A stretch of DNA of 64,000 nucleotides from Phaeobacter cretensis (GCF_047372505.1 NZ_JBKBEU010000001.1:2232001-2296000), one strand, 5' to 3'. Shown: positions 15,913 to 24,534, counted from the first letter of the stretch. Program-made: numbers and translations. The notes: generated by a model not told the origin, from the sequence alone.

Positions 15913-18102
15913 ATGGATCGCGCCGAGATCGTGCATCAAAATTTCCTTGACCGAGTGGTCGCGGGGAGCCTGCCACCGGGGCCTCCGCCCGCGGGTGATT
16001 TGTCTGGTAGCGATGCGGTAGCGATTTTCCGTGCACAGGTTCTCAGCCGTGCGCTGGATCGTACCAGCCGGGCCATGCAGAAGGTGGGCCAAGGGTTCTA
16101 CACCATCGGATCATCGGGTCACGAAGGGATGGCGGCAGTGGCGCGGGCATTGCGGCCGGACGATATGGCCTTCCTGCACTACCGTGATGCCGCGTTTCAG
16201 ATCGCTCGCGCTGATCAGGTGCCGGGTCAAAGCACAGCCTGGGATATGCTGCTGTCCTTTGCCTGCTCTGCCGATGATCCAACATCGGGGGGACGGCACA
16301 AGGTGCTGGGATCCAAAGCGTTGATGATCCCGCCGCAGACCTCGACCATCGCAAGTCATCTGCCGAAGGCGGTTGGCGCAGCCTATTCCATCGGCGTCGC
16401 GCGTCGCCATGAACCAGAACACCGCGTTCTGGCTGAGGATGGATTGGTAATGTGTTCCTTCGGTGATGCGTCCGCCAATCATTCGACTGCGCAGGGTGCG
16501 ATCAACACGGCGTGTTGGGCTTCGGTCCAATCCACACCTTTGCCGCTGTTGTTCGTTTGCGAGGACAATGGAATTGGTATTTCGGTGAAAACGCCTAAGG
16601 GCTGGATCGAAGCATCGATGTCACAGCGTCCCGGCATGCGTTATTTTCAGGCGGATGGGCTGAATATGCATGACGCCTACAAGGTTTCACAGGCTGCCGC
16701 AGACTATGTTCGATCCCGGCGTAAGCCTGCATTCCTGCACCTGCGAACCGTCCGTTTGTATGGTCACGCAGGTGCCGATGTGCCGACAACCTATCTGAGC
16801 AAAGCGGAGGTTGAGGCGGATGAAGCAAATGATCCTTTGCTGCATTCAGTACGTTTGCTGTCTCAGGCGGGTGCATTGTCGCGGGAGGATGCTCTGGCGA
16901 TCTACACCGAGACCTGCGCGCGCGTGGAGCGGATTCGAACAGAAGTGGTTACGCGGCCTTATTTGCAAACTGCGCATGACGTCAGTGCCAGCCTGATCCC
17001 GCCGTCACGGGCGTGTCGCCCGACCAACGGGCCAAGTCACGAGGCGCGCGCGCGGATGTTGGGCAGCGATTTGCGCGCTCAGGTCGAACCACAACCGATG
17101 AGCCGATTGATCAACTGGGCGTTGGCCGATCTGATGTTGGAACATGGCGAACTGGTCACCATGGGGGAAGATGTAGGCCGTAAGGGCGGCGTCTATGGCG
17201 TTACCCAGAAGCTACAGCAGCGTTTTGGTCCGGATCGTGTGATTGATACGCTGTTGGACGAACAGTCAATTCTAGGCCTTGCCATTGGTATGGCACACAA
17301 TGGGTTCGTCCCGATTCCGGAAATCCAGTTTCTCGCCTATTTGCATAATGCCGAAGATCAGATCAGGGGCGAGGCTGCCACTTTGCCGTTTTTCTCAAAC
17401 GGCCAATTCAGCAACCCAATGGTGTTGCGCATCGCTGGCCTCGGATACCAAAAAGGCTTTGGTGGGCATTTCCACAACGACAATTCTCTTGCTGTATTGC
17501 GGGATATTCCGGGCCTTGTGGTTGCTTGCCCGTCTGACGGGGCAGAGGCTGCAATGATGCTGCGAGAGGCAGTGCGTTTGGCGCGTGAGGAGCAGCGGGT
17601 GGTGGTCTTTGTTGAGCCGATCGCGCTTTATCCAATGCGGGATCTGCATGAAGCGAAGGATAGTGGGTGGATGCGTCACTACCCGGCGCCGGATCAACGC
17701 ATCGCATTGGGCGAGGTTGGGGTGCATGGCAATGGAACCGATGTGGCGATCGTGACCTATGGCAACGGACGGTATCTGGCGACACAGGCAGAGACCGAGC
17801 TGAAGGCCAAAGGCGTCGCAGCCCGTATTGTTGATCTACGCTGGTTATCACCACTGCCCAAAGAGGCGCTGTTGGCAGCCACAGCAGACTGCGACAAGAT
17901 CCTGATTGTCGACGAATGCCGCACGACAGGTAGCCAGTCCGAGGCACTGATGTCGTTGTTCTACGAGGCTGGTCGTCGCCCTATGGCGCGTGTTGTGGCT
18001 GAGGATTGCTTTATTCCGACGGGGCCCGCCTACGCCGCGACGCTACCGTCCAAGGAGAGCATTGTTGCCGCTGCGTTGCAGCTGACAGGGGCTGACACAT
18101 GA
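15913..18102 (+). CDS. Fused alpha/beta 2-oxoacid dehydrogenase E1 component (branched-chain type)
   Basis: A 729-residue thiamine-diphosphate enzyme in which the E1 alpha and beta chains are one polypeptide. The alpha half (about residues 30-370) has GSSGHEGMAAVARAL, FLHYRDAAFQ and the TPP/Mg motif beginning at G184-D185 and ending in CEDNG (GDASANHSTAQGAIN). The beta half (from about residue 395) has TMGEDVGRKGGVYGVT, DTLLDEQSILGLAIGMAHNG and PEIQFLAYLHNA. It should decarboxylate branched-chain or related 2-oxoacids and pass the acyl group on. No E2 or E3 gene is nearby. The stop overlaps an acyltransferase-like gene as ATGA. Start 15913 has AAAAAGGGG upstream. Confidence 0.85.
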   Translation: MDRAEIVHQNFLDRVVAGSLPPGPPPAGDLSGSDAVAIFRAQVLSRALDRTSRAMQKVGQGFYTIGSSGHEGMAAVARALRPDDMAFLHYRDAAFQIARADQVPGQSTAWDMLLSFACSADDPTSGGRHKVLGSKALMIPPQTSTIASHLPKAVGAAYSIGVARRHEPEHRVLAEDGLVMCSFGDASANHSTAQGAINTACWASVQSTPLPLLFVCEDNGIGISVKTPKGWIEASMSQRPGMRYFQADGLNMHDAYKVSQAAADYVRSRRKPAFLHLRTVRLYGHAGADVPTTYLSKAEVEADEANDPLLHSVRLLSQAGALSREDALAIYTETCARVERIRTEVVTRPYLQTAHDVSASLIPPSRACRPTNGPSHEARARMLGSDLRAQVEPQPMSRLINWALADLMLEHGELVTMGEDVGRKGGVYGVTQKLQQRFGPDRVIDTLLDEQSILGLAIGMAHNGFVPIPEIQFLAYLHNAEDQIRGEAATLPFFSNGQFSNPMVLRIAGLGYQKGFGGHFHNDNSLAVLRDIPGLVVACPSDGAEAAMMLREAVRLAREEQRVVVFVEPIALYPMRDLHEAKDSGWMRHYPAPDQRIALGEVGVHGNGTDVAIVTYGNGRYLATQAETELKAKGVAARIVDLRWLSPLPKEALLAATADCDKILIVDECRTTGSQSEALMSLFYEAGRRPMARVVAEDCFIPTGPAYAATLPSKESIVAAALQLTGADT

Positions 18103-19133
18103 CTCGTACCGCTGTTTTGATTTGTCCAGGGCGTGGCACCTACAACAAGGCGGAATTGGGCTATCTTGCGCGTCATCATTCAAACAAACAGTCTCTAATC
18201 AACACATTTGATGCCATACGTCAGGCTTCTGGTCAGGAAAGCGTCACGGCCTTGGACGGAGCCCAGAGGTATTCGGTTTCAAAATACTCGCGTGGTGATG
18301 TGGCCTCGCCGCTGATTTATGCAAGCGCGCTAGCCGACGCACAGTCTCTGGCTGACGATATCGATGTGGTAGCCGTCACCGGGAATTCCATGGGGTGGTA
18401 TATCGCATTGGCAGCGGCGGGCGGCCTCAGCTCCCAAGCGGGGTTTGAGGTGGTCAACACTATGGGCCATCTGATGCAGCAGAACCTGATTGGTGGGCAA
18501 TTGGTTTACCCCTGCCAGAGTGACGACTGGCAGTTAGATCCACACCGCAAGGCAGAGCTGCTACAGTTGGTCGATAGGATAACCAAACGCCCCGGACACA
18601 GACTTTCATTGTCAATCGATCTGGGGGGCATGCTGGTTCTGGCAGGTAACACACAGGGCCTTGAGGCATTTGAACAATCCGTGCCGACAGTGCAGGATCG
18701 CTTTCCCATGCGGTTACCCAATCACGCTGCGTTTCATACCGATTTGCAGAAACCGGTTGCTGCGGAAGGCCGGTCTCACTTACCAGTTGATATGTTTGCG
18801 CTTGCCGAAAAGCCATTGATTGATGGACGTGGGCACATCTGGTGGCCCGGCGCCAACACGTTGGACAGACTCTGGGACTACACGTTGAACACGCAAGTGG
18901 TCGAGCCTTACGATTTTACACGGGCAGTGCAGATTGCGGCGCAGGAGTTTTCGCCAGACCTGTTCATTATTGCGGGCCCTGGTACGACGCTTGGCGGCGC
19001 TGTTGCGCAGTCTTTGGTGCAGATCAGCTGGCAAGGGCTATCAGGCAAAGCAGCCTTTAAAACACGACAAGCTCAAGACCCATTGGTCGTCGCCATGGGT
19101 GATCCGGAACACCGGGCGCTCGTTAGCGGTTAG
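18099..19133 (+). CDS. FabD-like acyltransferase, substrate unknown
   Basis: A 344-residue protein of the malonyl-CoA:ACP acyltransferase fold. The nucleophile elbow is VTGNSMGW with S97, and the catalytic His is likely H213 (AFHTDLQKP). GPGTTLGGAV near the end matches the family GPGKVLTGL segment. Two family residues are changed: the N-terminal PGQGSQ is PGRGTY (residues 10-15), and the arginine that binds the malonyl carboxylate (R117 in E. coli FabD, in the RGKFMQ context) aligns with M122 in TMGHLMQQ. Malonyl is therefore an unlikely substrate. Coupling to the upstream E1 suggests transfer of a neutral branched acyl group; that is inference. The housekeeping fabD is presumably elsewhere. 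Confidence 0.75.
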   Translation: MTRTAVLICPGRGTYNKAELGYLARHHSNKQSLINTFDAIRQASGQESVTALDGAQRYSVSKYSRGDVASPLIYASALADAQSLADDIDVVAVTGNSMGWYIALAAAGGLSSQAGFEVVNTMGHLMQQNLIGGQLVYPCQSDDWQLDPHRKAELLQLVDRITKRPGHRLSLSIDLGGMLVLAGNTQGLEAFEQSVPTVQDRFPMRLPNHAAFHTDLQKPVAAEGRSHLPVDMFALAEKPLIDGRGHIWWPGANTLDRLWDYTLNTQVVEPYDFTRAVQIAAQEFSPDLFIIAGPGTTLGGAVAQSLVQISWQGLSGKAAFKTRQAQDPLVVAMGDPEHRALVSG

Positions 19134-20707
19134 GACAGTGCGCTCTGATCAGCATCCGTCTCTACCGGCACTGCAAATGCTTCAACCGGGCGGGATACGT
19201 TGTGCAGGGACACTGAACCAAGCGGCGTAGCCTGTTCGGGCGCTTCCAGCAGGTCGCGGCTGGCTACGATCGTATGGCCGCAGGATTTGCCATAGTCGCC
19301 AAGCCGTGCCGCGATATTTGCGGCCTGACCAATGACCGTGAAATCCAGCCGCTCTCGCGATCCTACGTTTCCATATGTGACACCACCGTAAGCGAGACCG
19401 ATGGAGCACTCGCAACGCGGGTTGCCGTCTTCGTCACGCATAGCGTTCAGACCGTCGACGATCGCACCGGCTGACTGCAGCGCCTGGGCGCGGGCTTCGG
19501 TGGGGGTGTCGCCGGCGGGAAACACTGCCAGAACCGCGTCGCCGATGAATTTCAATACTTCGCCGCCATGTTCGTGAACGATAGTCGACGCGGTTTCGAA
19601 GAAACTGTTGAGCAATTCGATATAGGCAATGCGGCCTAGCTCCTCTTCCAGCCGTGTCGATCCGCGCAGATCGCAAAACATGATAGCGGCATCGATATCA
19701 TCGCCATCTCCACGCCTGATCTCTCCGCCCAAAACCCGCGCACCAGACCGTTTACCGACATAGGTTTCAAGCAACGATTGCGCGTTCTCCCTTTGCATGA
19801 ACACTTCGTAGTAGCGGGCAATCACTGCCGAGCATTCGAAGATCAGCCCTAGGTTTTCGGTCGAAAAGCCCTTGGGATGATGGCTGGCGACGGTCAGCAC
19901 ATTGATCCGCCCATCTGAGAACGGCAGCGGCATTGCTACGTAGTCCGTCGCGCCCTCTTTGCGTAGATCGCTCAAGATCGGAAAGGCATCACCGGGTTGA
20001 TCAAAATCCAAGCGATGCCGAATGCCGCCAAGCCCATTGGAGACATGGCGCAAAGGGCTATTCTGAAAAGCGGGATGATCGTGGATTTCATAGCTTGGGG
20101 CGTAGGTGGTGACTGTGCCGGTCGTGCGGCTCCAGATGAAGTTCTTGCCTGCAATCATTGGATGCAGCGACCAAGCCATTACGGCGAGGCGGGACAATTG
20201 AACGCCATGTTCTACCAATTTCTCGGACAGCCGTTGTGTGAATTCTTCCGGAGTAGGCAGATAAGCGGCTTCGCGCAGCAACCAATCCACCAGCGGACCA
20301 GAGATATTGCTGTATTCAGGGACCTGCAGCAGATTGCTGCCCAAATCGATCTCTACCGGCGCCTCCGGGACAAAACTGACGTGACCTGCGATAATTGAAG
20401 CCTCGGGAAGGACGTCGTCGTAGGACCAAGCCGCGTTGGCAATGTTGTCATCGCCAAGTTGCAGATCCTGATAACCCGCAGTGCCTTTGAAGGGGCAGAA
20501 TGTCTGGTGACCATTGGCAGGGGAGAGACAGCTGCGAATATCGTCGCGTGGGAAATAGATCGCGGCAGGGCGCCGGGTTTCGTACATCACCTTAGCGCGT
20601 CTGCTTTGTGCTATGACTTTGCCACTGTGGCGGGCCGTCACTTGGCCGCGTAGCTCCTCTACGAGAATTCCATAAGCAGGTTGAGCGGTGTTGGCGCGCA
20701 TATTCAT
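19130..20707 (-). CDS. DUF427 - class III adenylate cyclase fusion protein
   Basis: A 525-residue protein with two recognisable parts. Residues about 15-110 match DUF427 (PF04248): YETRRPAAIYFPRDDI, TFCPFKGTAGYQDL and NAAWSYDDVLPEA are hallmark segments. The C-terminal catalytic domain (about residues 320-490) is class III cyclase: FCDLRGSTRLEE with the metal Asp, LKFIGDAVLAVF with adenine-specifying Lys and second metal Asp, and FTVIGQAANIAARLGD with Thr, Asn and Arg of the active site. A Lys/Thr pair suggests cAMP. The region between carries GAF-like features. No membrane segment is seen. ATG 20707 is chosen because the sequence before it is unlike DUF427. The last four bases overlap the convergent acyltransferase gene. 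Confidence 0.85.
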   Translation of the reverse strand: MNMRANTAQPAYGILVEELRGQVTARHSGKVIAQSRRAKVMYETRRPAAIYFPRDDIRSCLSPANGHQTFCPFKGTAGYQDLQLGDDNIANAAWSYDDVLPEASIIAGHVSFVPEAPVEIDLGSNLLQVPEYSNISGPLVDWLLREAAYLPTPEEFTQRLSEKLVEHGVQLSRLAVMAWSLHPMIAGKNFIWSRTTGTVTTYAPSYEIHDHPAFQNSPLRHVSNGLGGIRHRLDFDQPGDAFPILSDLRKEGATDYVAMPLPFSDGRINVLTVASHHPKGFSTENLGLIFECSAVIARYYEVFMQRENAQSLLETYVGKRSGARVLGGEIRRGDGDDIDAAIMFCDLRGSTRLEEELGRIAYIELLNSFFETASTIVHEHGGEVLKFIGDAVLAVFPAGDTPTEARAQALQSAGAIVDGLNAMRDEDGNPRCECSIGLAYGGVTYGNVGSRERLDFTVIGQAANIAARLGDYGKSCGHTIVASRDLLEAPEQATPLGSVSLHNVSRPVEAFAVPVETDADQSALS

Positions 20708-20890
20708 GAAGGCGTTCCCAGCAGATCGGACAGCATGACCGCCATGCTGCCTGTCCCTTACTATGTGGTGGCTTGTAGCGGGAATGCCAGTGCGATGCAG
20801 ATATTTGATACAGAAGACCTGGGAGGTTCTGCCCACAGGCAAGGTGCCGTGAAGGGCTGGATACGCTTTGTAAATGTGCTCTTTGGATGC

Positions 20891-21592
20891 TCAGACCATG
20901 CGGATTACATCTTTACTGATCGACAGAACGTAGCCCCGCTTTGCGATGTTCTTTACCAACAGCTCGCTGACCATTTGATTGCCCAATGTATCGCGCAGCC
21001 GCTTGATTCGGGTAGCGCCTGCGGCCTCTTCGCAATCGATGGAAGGGCGGCCAGATATCATCGCTTCAATCTCCACACCCGACAAAACATCGTCGTCAAG
21101 CCTAGCCTCGGCAAGAACGGCAAGCGTTTCCATCGCAGCCGCAGTCAGTTTGAAACCCATCGTATTGAGATAGACGGTGTTTTCCTCACGGCTGATCAGC
21201 AGTTCGGTCACCTGAATACCCGCGCGTTCTATCTGCACCATGCGCCTGTTCAGCATCACCAACATGGCCAGTACCACCAGTGCGGCGACCATCATCATGG
21301 TGGCAAATACCAGCAGGACAAATATCACCATACGATAACTTGCCAGAGTATCGGCAAAGGCTGTGCCTGATTGCGCCAGGATTTCCAGAAGTTTGATTTC
21401 GGCCTGAGTCGTGAGATCGTTTTCTACAAAGACCTGCTCCACACGCGCGTTGAACGCGTTGGCATCCGGGAGAGTCAGCAGCAGAACGGTACCCGAAATC
21501 ACCAAGAGTGCGACGATAGCGGCGATCCCTAACGCGATCACACGGCTGCCCGCCGCGCGCACCTCAGAAACGGAGATAATAGGGTCCGGCAT
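20891..21592 (-). CDS. Membrane-anchored winged-helix protein, putative transcription regulator
   Basis: A 233-residue protein not recognised by name. It has two strong hydrophobic helices (about residues 17-40 and 85-112) flanking a loop of about 45 residues, then a soluble C-terminal domain. That domain (about 130-228) resembles an OmpR/ToxR-type winged helix: VYLNTMGFKLTAAAMETLAV fits the strand-helix opening, ATRIKRLRDTLGN the recognition helix and KNIAKRGYVLSI the C-terminal wing (compare VRGVGYRL in OmpR-type domains). This would be a ToxR/CadC-like one-component regulator with reversed domain order. ATG 21592 has AGGAAAG upstream. It overlaps the upstream small secreted-protein gene by 29 bases. 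The fold is my inference. Confidence 0.65.
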   Translation of the reverse strand: MPDPIISVSEVRAAGSRVIALGIAAIVALLVISGTVLLLTLPDANAFNARVEQVFVENDLTTQAEIKLLEILAQSGTAFADTLASYRMVIFVLLVFATMMMVAALVVLAMLVMLNRRMVQIERAGIQVTELLISREENTVYLNTMGFKLTAAAMETLAVLAEARLDDDVLSGVEIEAMISGRPSIDCEEAAGATRIKRLRDTLGNQMVSELLVKNIAKRGYVLSISKDVIRMV

Positions 21593-21869
21593 CCGCTTTC
21601 CTTTGCTCCAGTCCGTCAGGTCCGAAAATGGACAGAACATTCAGTAAGGTCCAGCCTGCGGCTGATAACCGGCCGGAGATCTCGGCTTTAGCTGCTGGCT
21701 TACTGCACCCGCCGCGAAGCTGGATCACGCCATAGTGCAGCCGTAGGGGCGCGTCTTGCTTTGCCTTGTAGTCGGCATAGCATTCCGCCGCAGCGGCTGG
21801 GCGTGCCATGCTGAGTGTAACCGCAGAAAGACCGGCGATCAGGACAGTGGAGATAAGGATCTGTTTCAT
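21564..21869 (-). CDS. Small secreted protein of unknown function
   Basis: A 101-residue protein starting MKQILISTVLIAGLSAVTLS with a signal peptide cut near AAAAE. The mature domain of about 75 residues has two cysteines (ECYADYKA and RGGCSKP) that could form a disulfide, an SGRLSAAGWTLLNVLSIF segment and the ending AGPYYLRF. I do not recognise a named family. It overlaps the downstream winged-helix membrane-protein gene by 29 bases, so the two are probably one operon. The secreted protein might signal to or be sensed by the tethered regulator; that is speculative. ATG 21869 was chosen for the signal peptide; an upstream in-frame start adds 14 residues. Confidence 0.75.
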   Translation of the reverse strand: MKQILISTVLIAGLSAVTLSMARPAAAAECYADYKAKQDAPLRLHYGVIQLRGGCSKPAAKAEISGRLSAAGWTLLNVLSIFGPDGLEQRKADAGPYYLRF

Positions 21870-22037
21870 GTTCTCACCCTGAGCGTTTGTAGCGGGATAT
21901 TCAATAACCACAGGCGATTGCGAGCACTGATATTCGATAACAAGCCCATGTTATTGCCTGTCCGCACGGTTCAGATCCAGGCTGATTGCATCGGTCATTT
22001 GACCTCATGTTATTCAGATCTCAGGAAGGAAACACAC

Positions 22038-22502
22038 ATGTTCCGCGGCAACCATTCTAGCGCAAACATTAAACCACATCGCAAATTTATCACTCTGATA
22101 CTTGCTGCAGCTGTTGCGATCACCGGGTTTTCGGCGGTGCCGGCACGAGCGGACGAAGATGTTGCCAAAGTACTGGCTGGTCTGGCGGTGCTTGGTATCA
22201 TTGGAGCGATTGTGAAGAACAACCGCGATGATGACCGTGTGCAGGTTACTCGGCCACACCGTCCTAAGCCGCTGCCACCGCGGGTGGCTCGCTATGACCT
22301 GCCTGCAAAGTGCGTTCGCTATTTTCCGCGTTACAGCCAGAGCCGTACCCTGATGGGGCGGGGGTGTCTGCGTAAGCAATACGGTTTTGAACACACGCTT
22401 CCGCATGCCTGTCAGGTCACATTCTGGAACGGCAAACGCAATCGAGTTGGCTACCGTCCTGACTGCCTGAAAAAACGTGGGTATCGCATTACCCGTCGCT
22501 AA
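22038..22502 (+). CDS. Secreted basic protein of unknown function
   Basis: A 154-residue protein with a signal-anchor or signal peptide (about residues 15-36, ending PARADED), a short hydrophobic stretch (VLAGLAVLGIIGAIVKN) and a strongly basic, Arg-rich C-terminal half with four cysteines (AKCVRYF, RGCLRKQ, HACQVTF, DCLKKRG). A very good ribosome-binding site (AGGAAGGA) precedes ATG 22038, which settles the start. It diverges from the small secreted protein at 21869 and ends at a strong terminator, so it is a single-gene unit. Four spaced cysteines suggest two disulfides in the periplasm. Confidence 0.8.
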   Translation: MFRGNHSSANIKPHRKFITLILAAAVAITGFSAVPARADEDVAKVLAGLAVLGIIGAIVKNNRDDDRVQVTRPHRPKPLPPRVARYDLPAKCVRYFPRYSQSRTLMGRGCLRKQYGFEHTLPHACQVTFWNGKRNRVGYRPDCLKKRGYRITRR

Positions 22503-22528
22503 TCGAGATTACAGGTTCGAGCAGACTT

Positions 22529-22552
22529 AGGGGGCTTCGGCCCCCTCTTTTT
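22529..22552 (+). terminator. Rho-independent terminator with UUCG tetraloop
   Basis: AGGGGGC-TTCG-GCCCCCT (22529-22546) followed by CTTTTT. It lies 26 bases after the secreted basic protein gene and 56 bases before rnhB. Confidence 0.92.
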
Positions 22553-22608
22553 GCTCGGTTCGCTTCGTCGGACTTGAAACAGATTGCGAATTCGGGTCAG
22601 ACCAAGGG

Positions 22609-23226
22609 ATGGATTATCCCGATTACACATTGGAAACGGCTGCGCATGCACGCGGCTATATACGCGTTGCTGGCGTTGATGAGGTCGGGCGTGGCCCGCT
22701 TTCAGGACCGGTGACCGCTGCGGCGGTGATTTTGACGCCTGAAGCCATACCAGATGGCCTAAATGATTCTAAGAAACTCAGCGCAAAACGGCGCGAGGCA
22801 GTCGAGGCGTCCATTTTTGAACAGGCCGAGGTATCAATCGCGCATGCCAGTGTCCAAGAGATTGATTCCTTGAATATTTTACGCGCTTCTCATCTGGCGA
22901 TGGAGCGTGCCGTAGCCGCGCTGGATCCGGCACCGGACTACCTGCTGATAGATGGCAACCTGATCCCCAAAGGACTGCAGCATCCGTCGGAGTTTGTCGT
23001 CAAAGGGGATGGCAAATCAGTTTCTATTGCGGCGGCGTCCATAGTTGCAAAACTGGCACGCGACCGGATCATGGTGGATTTGGCGCAACAGTTTCCCGGC
23101 TATGGCTGGGAGAAAAACGCAGGCTATCCGTCCAAACAACACCGAGATGCACTGGTTGATCTGGGGGTGACCCCACATCATCGGCGTTCCTTTAAGCCGG
23201 TACACAAGATCTTGTATCAAGAGTGA
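22609..23226 (+). CDS. rnhB: Ribonuclease HII
   Basis: RNase HII removes RNA primers and single ribonucleotides from DNA-RNA hybrids. The 205-residue protein has the AGVDEVGRGPLSGPV motif with the first catalytic Asp and Glu, the LNDSKKLSAKRRE segment, the third acidic site in DYLLIDGN, and VVKGDGKSVSIAAASIVAK. It lies directly upstream of ccrM, a gene pairing conserved in alphaproteobacteria. Downstream spacing (110 bases with its own control sites) suggests that ccrM has a separate promoter. Confidence 0.95.
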   Translation: MDYPDYTLETAAHARGYIRVAGVDEVGRGPLSGPVTAAAVILTPEAIPDGLNDSKKLSAKRREAVEASIFEQAEVSIAHASVQEIDSLNILRASHLAMERAVAALDPAPDYLLIDGNLIPKGLQHPSEFVVKGDGKSVSIAAASIVAKLARDRIMVDLAQQFPGYGWEKNAGYPSKQHRDALVDLGVTPHHRRSFKPVHKILYQE

Positions 23227-23262
23227 ACCTCATGGCGTTGATCTAAAAAACAAATTGACCTC

Positions 23263-23278
23263 GAATCCACGATGACTC
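23263..23278. promoter_or_regulatory. Paired GANTC sites in the ccrM leader
   Basis: GAATC (23263-23267) and GACTC (23274-23278) lie 11 bases apart, centred about 66 bases upstream of the ccrM ATG. They are targets of the methyltransferase encoded next door. In Caulobacter the ccrM promoter region also carries GANTC sites that tie its transcription to methylation state, so a similar feedback is plausible here. No clear CtrA box (TTAA-N7-TTAA) was seen. Confidence 0.55.
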
Positions 23279-23336
23279 ATCCTGTGGATAGCCAAAATGA
23301 GCGCAAAAATGCGCCGTGGTTATCGAGGCAGAGCAA

Positions 23337-24440
23337 ATGAACAAAACACTTACGCGGGGCGCTACGGCGCTCCCTCTAAACACGATCCTTGACGGTGACT
23401 GCATCGAAGTGATGTCTGGTCTGCCGTCAAATTCGGTTGATCTGATTTTCGCTGATCCGCCCTATAATTTGCAGCTGAAGGGGCAATTGCATCGCCCCGA
23501 CAACAGCAAGGTGGATGCGGTTGACGACCACTGGGACCAGTTTTCCAGTTTTGGCGTCTATGACAAATTCACCCGCGATTGGTTGAAGCAGGCCCGTCGT
23601 ATCCTAAAGCCGAATGGCTCTATCTGGGTGATTGGCTCGTATCATAATATCTTCCGTGTCGGGACGGCGGTGCAGGACGAAGGCTTCTGGATTCTGAATG
23701 ATGTGATCTGGCGTAAATCCAATCCGATGCCGAATTTCCGTGGCAAGCGCTACACCAATGCACATGAAACGATGATCTGGGCGTCGAAATCCGAAGGTGC
23801 AAAATATACCTTCAACTACGAGGCGCTGAAGGCGCTCAATGAAGGGCTGCAAATGCGCTCTGACTGGGTGATGCCGATTTGTACCGGGCATGAGCGCCTG
23901 AAAGATGACGCAGGAAACAAAGCCCATCCGACCCAAAAACCGGAGGCACTGCTGCACCGTATTCTGGTTGGATCAACAAACCCGGGTGATGTTGTGCTCG
24001 ATCCGTTCTTCGGCACCGGCACCACCGGCGCTGTCGCCAAAATGCTGGGTCGCGAATTTATCGGGATTGAGCGCGAAGCCGCCTACCGTGAAGTCGCCGA
24101 AAAGCGTATCAAATCCGTGCGTAAATTCGACCGCGAGGCGTTACAGGTTTCGGCCAGTAAACGTGCCGAACCACGCGTCCCCTTTGGTCAGCTGGTCGAG
24201 CGTGGCATGCTGCGACCGGGCGATGAACTGTATTCGATGAACCGTCGGCACAAGGCTAAGGTACGTGCTGATGGCACGTTGATTGGCGATAATATCAAGG
24301 GATCGATCCATCAGGTTGGCGCACATTTGGAAAATGCGCCGTCCTGTAATGGCTGGACCTACTGGTGTTTTAAACGAGATGGCAAAACCGTTCCCATCGA
24401 TGTGTTGCGTCAGCAGATCCGGGCAGAATTACAGAACTGA
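23337..24440 (+). CDS. ccrM: Cell-cycle DNA adenine methyltransferase CcrM (GANTC)
   Basis: CcrM methylates adenine in GANTC and links gene expression to chromosome replication in alphaproteobacteria. The 367-residue protein is a beta-class N6-adenine methyltransferase: motif IV DPPYNLQLKGQ comes early, FxGxG motif I (DPFFGTGTTGAVA) late, with IGIEREAAY after it. The C-terminal extension of about 85 residues, with VPFGQLVERGMLRPGDELYS and NGWTYWCFKRDG, is the CcrM-specific domain needed for DNA binding. The ATG at 23337 fits the family start (MNKTLTRGA); a GTG at 23316 is the alternative. A strong terminator follows. Solitary; no cognate restriction enzyme is present. Confidence 0.96.
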   Translation: MNKTLTRGATALPLNTILDGDCIEVMSGLPSNSVDLIFADPPYNLQLKGQLHRPDNSKVDAVDDHWDQFSSFGVYDKFTRDWLKQARRILKPNGSIWVIGSYHNIFRVGTAVQDEGFWILNDVIWRKSNPMPNFRGKRYTNAHETMIWASKSEGAKYTFNYEALKALNEGLQMRSDWVMPICTGHERLKDDAGNKAHPTQKPEALLHRILVGSTNPGDVVLDPFFGTGTTGAVAKMLGREFIGIEREAAYREVAEKRIKSVRKFDREALQVSASKRAEPRVPFGQLVERGMLRPGDELYSMNRRHKAKVRADGTLIGDNIKGSIHQVGAHLENAPSCNGWTYWCFKRDGKTVPIDVLRQQIRAELQN

Positions 24441-24506
24441 TATCACCGCTTTCGCAACCTGTGAGAAACCGCAGGCGCCATCGCTTTGTTGATGGCGCTT
24501 ACCTTG

Positions 24507-24534
24507 CCCCGCCAACGTGGCGGGGTCTTTTCGT
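24507..24534 (+). terminator. Rho-independent terminator after ccrM
   Basis: CCCCGCC-AACGT-GGCGGGG (24507-24525) followed by TCTTTTCG. It lies 66 bases past the ccrM stop and 74 bases before the next gene. Confidence 0.88.

Noticed and set aside
21756..22037. Long in-frame extension upstream of the secreted basic protein
   Set aside because: It runs antisense through another gene's 5' end, and the ATG at 22038 has an excellent ribosome-binding site and signal peptide.
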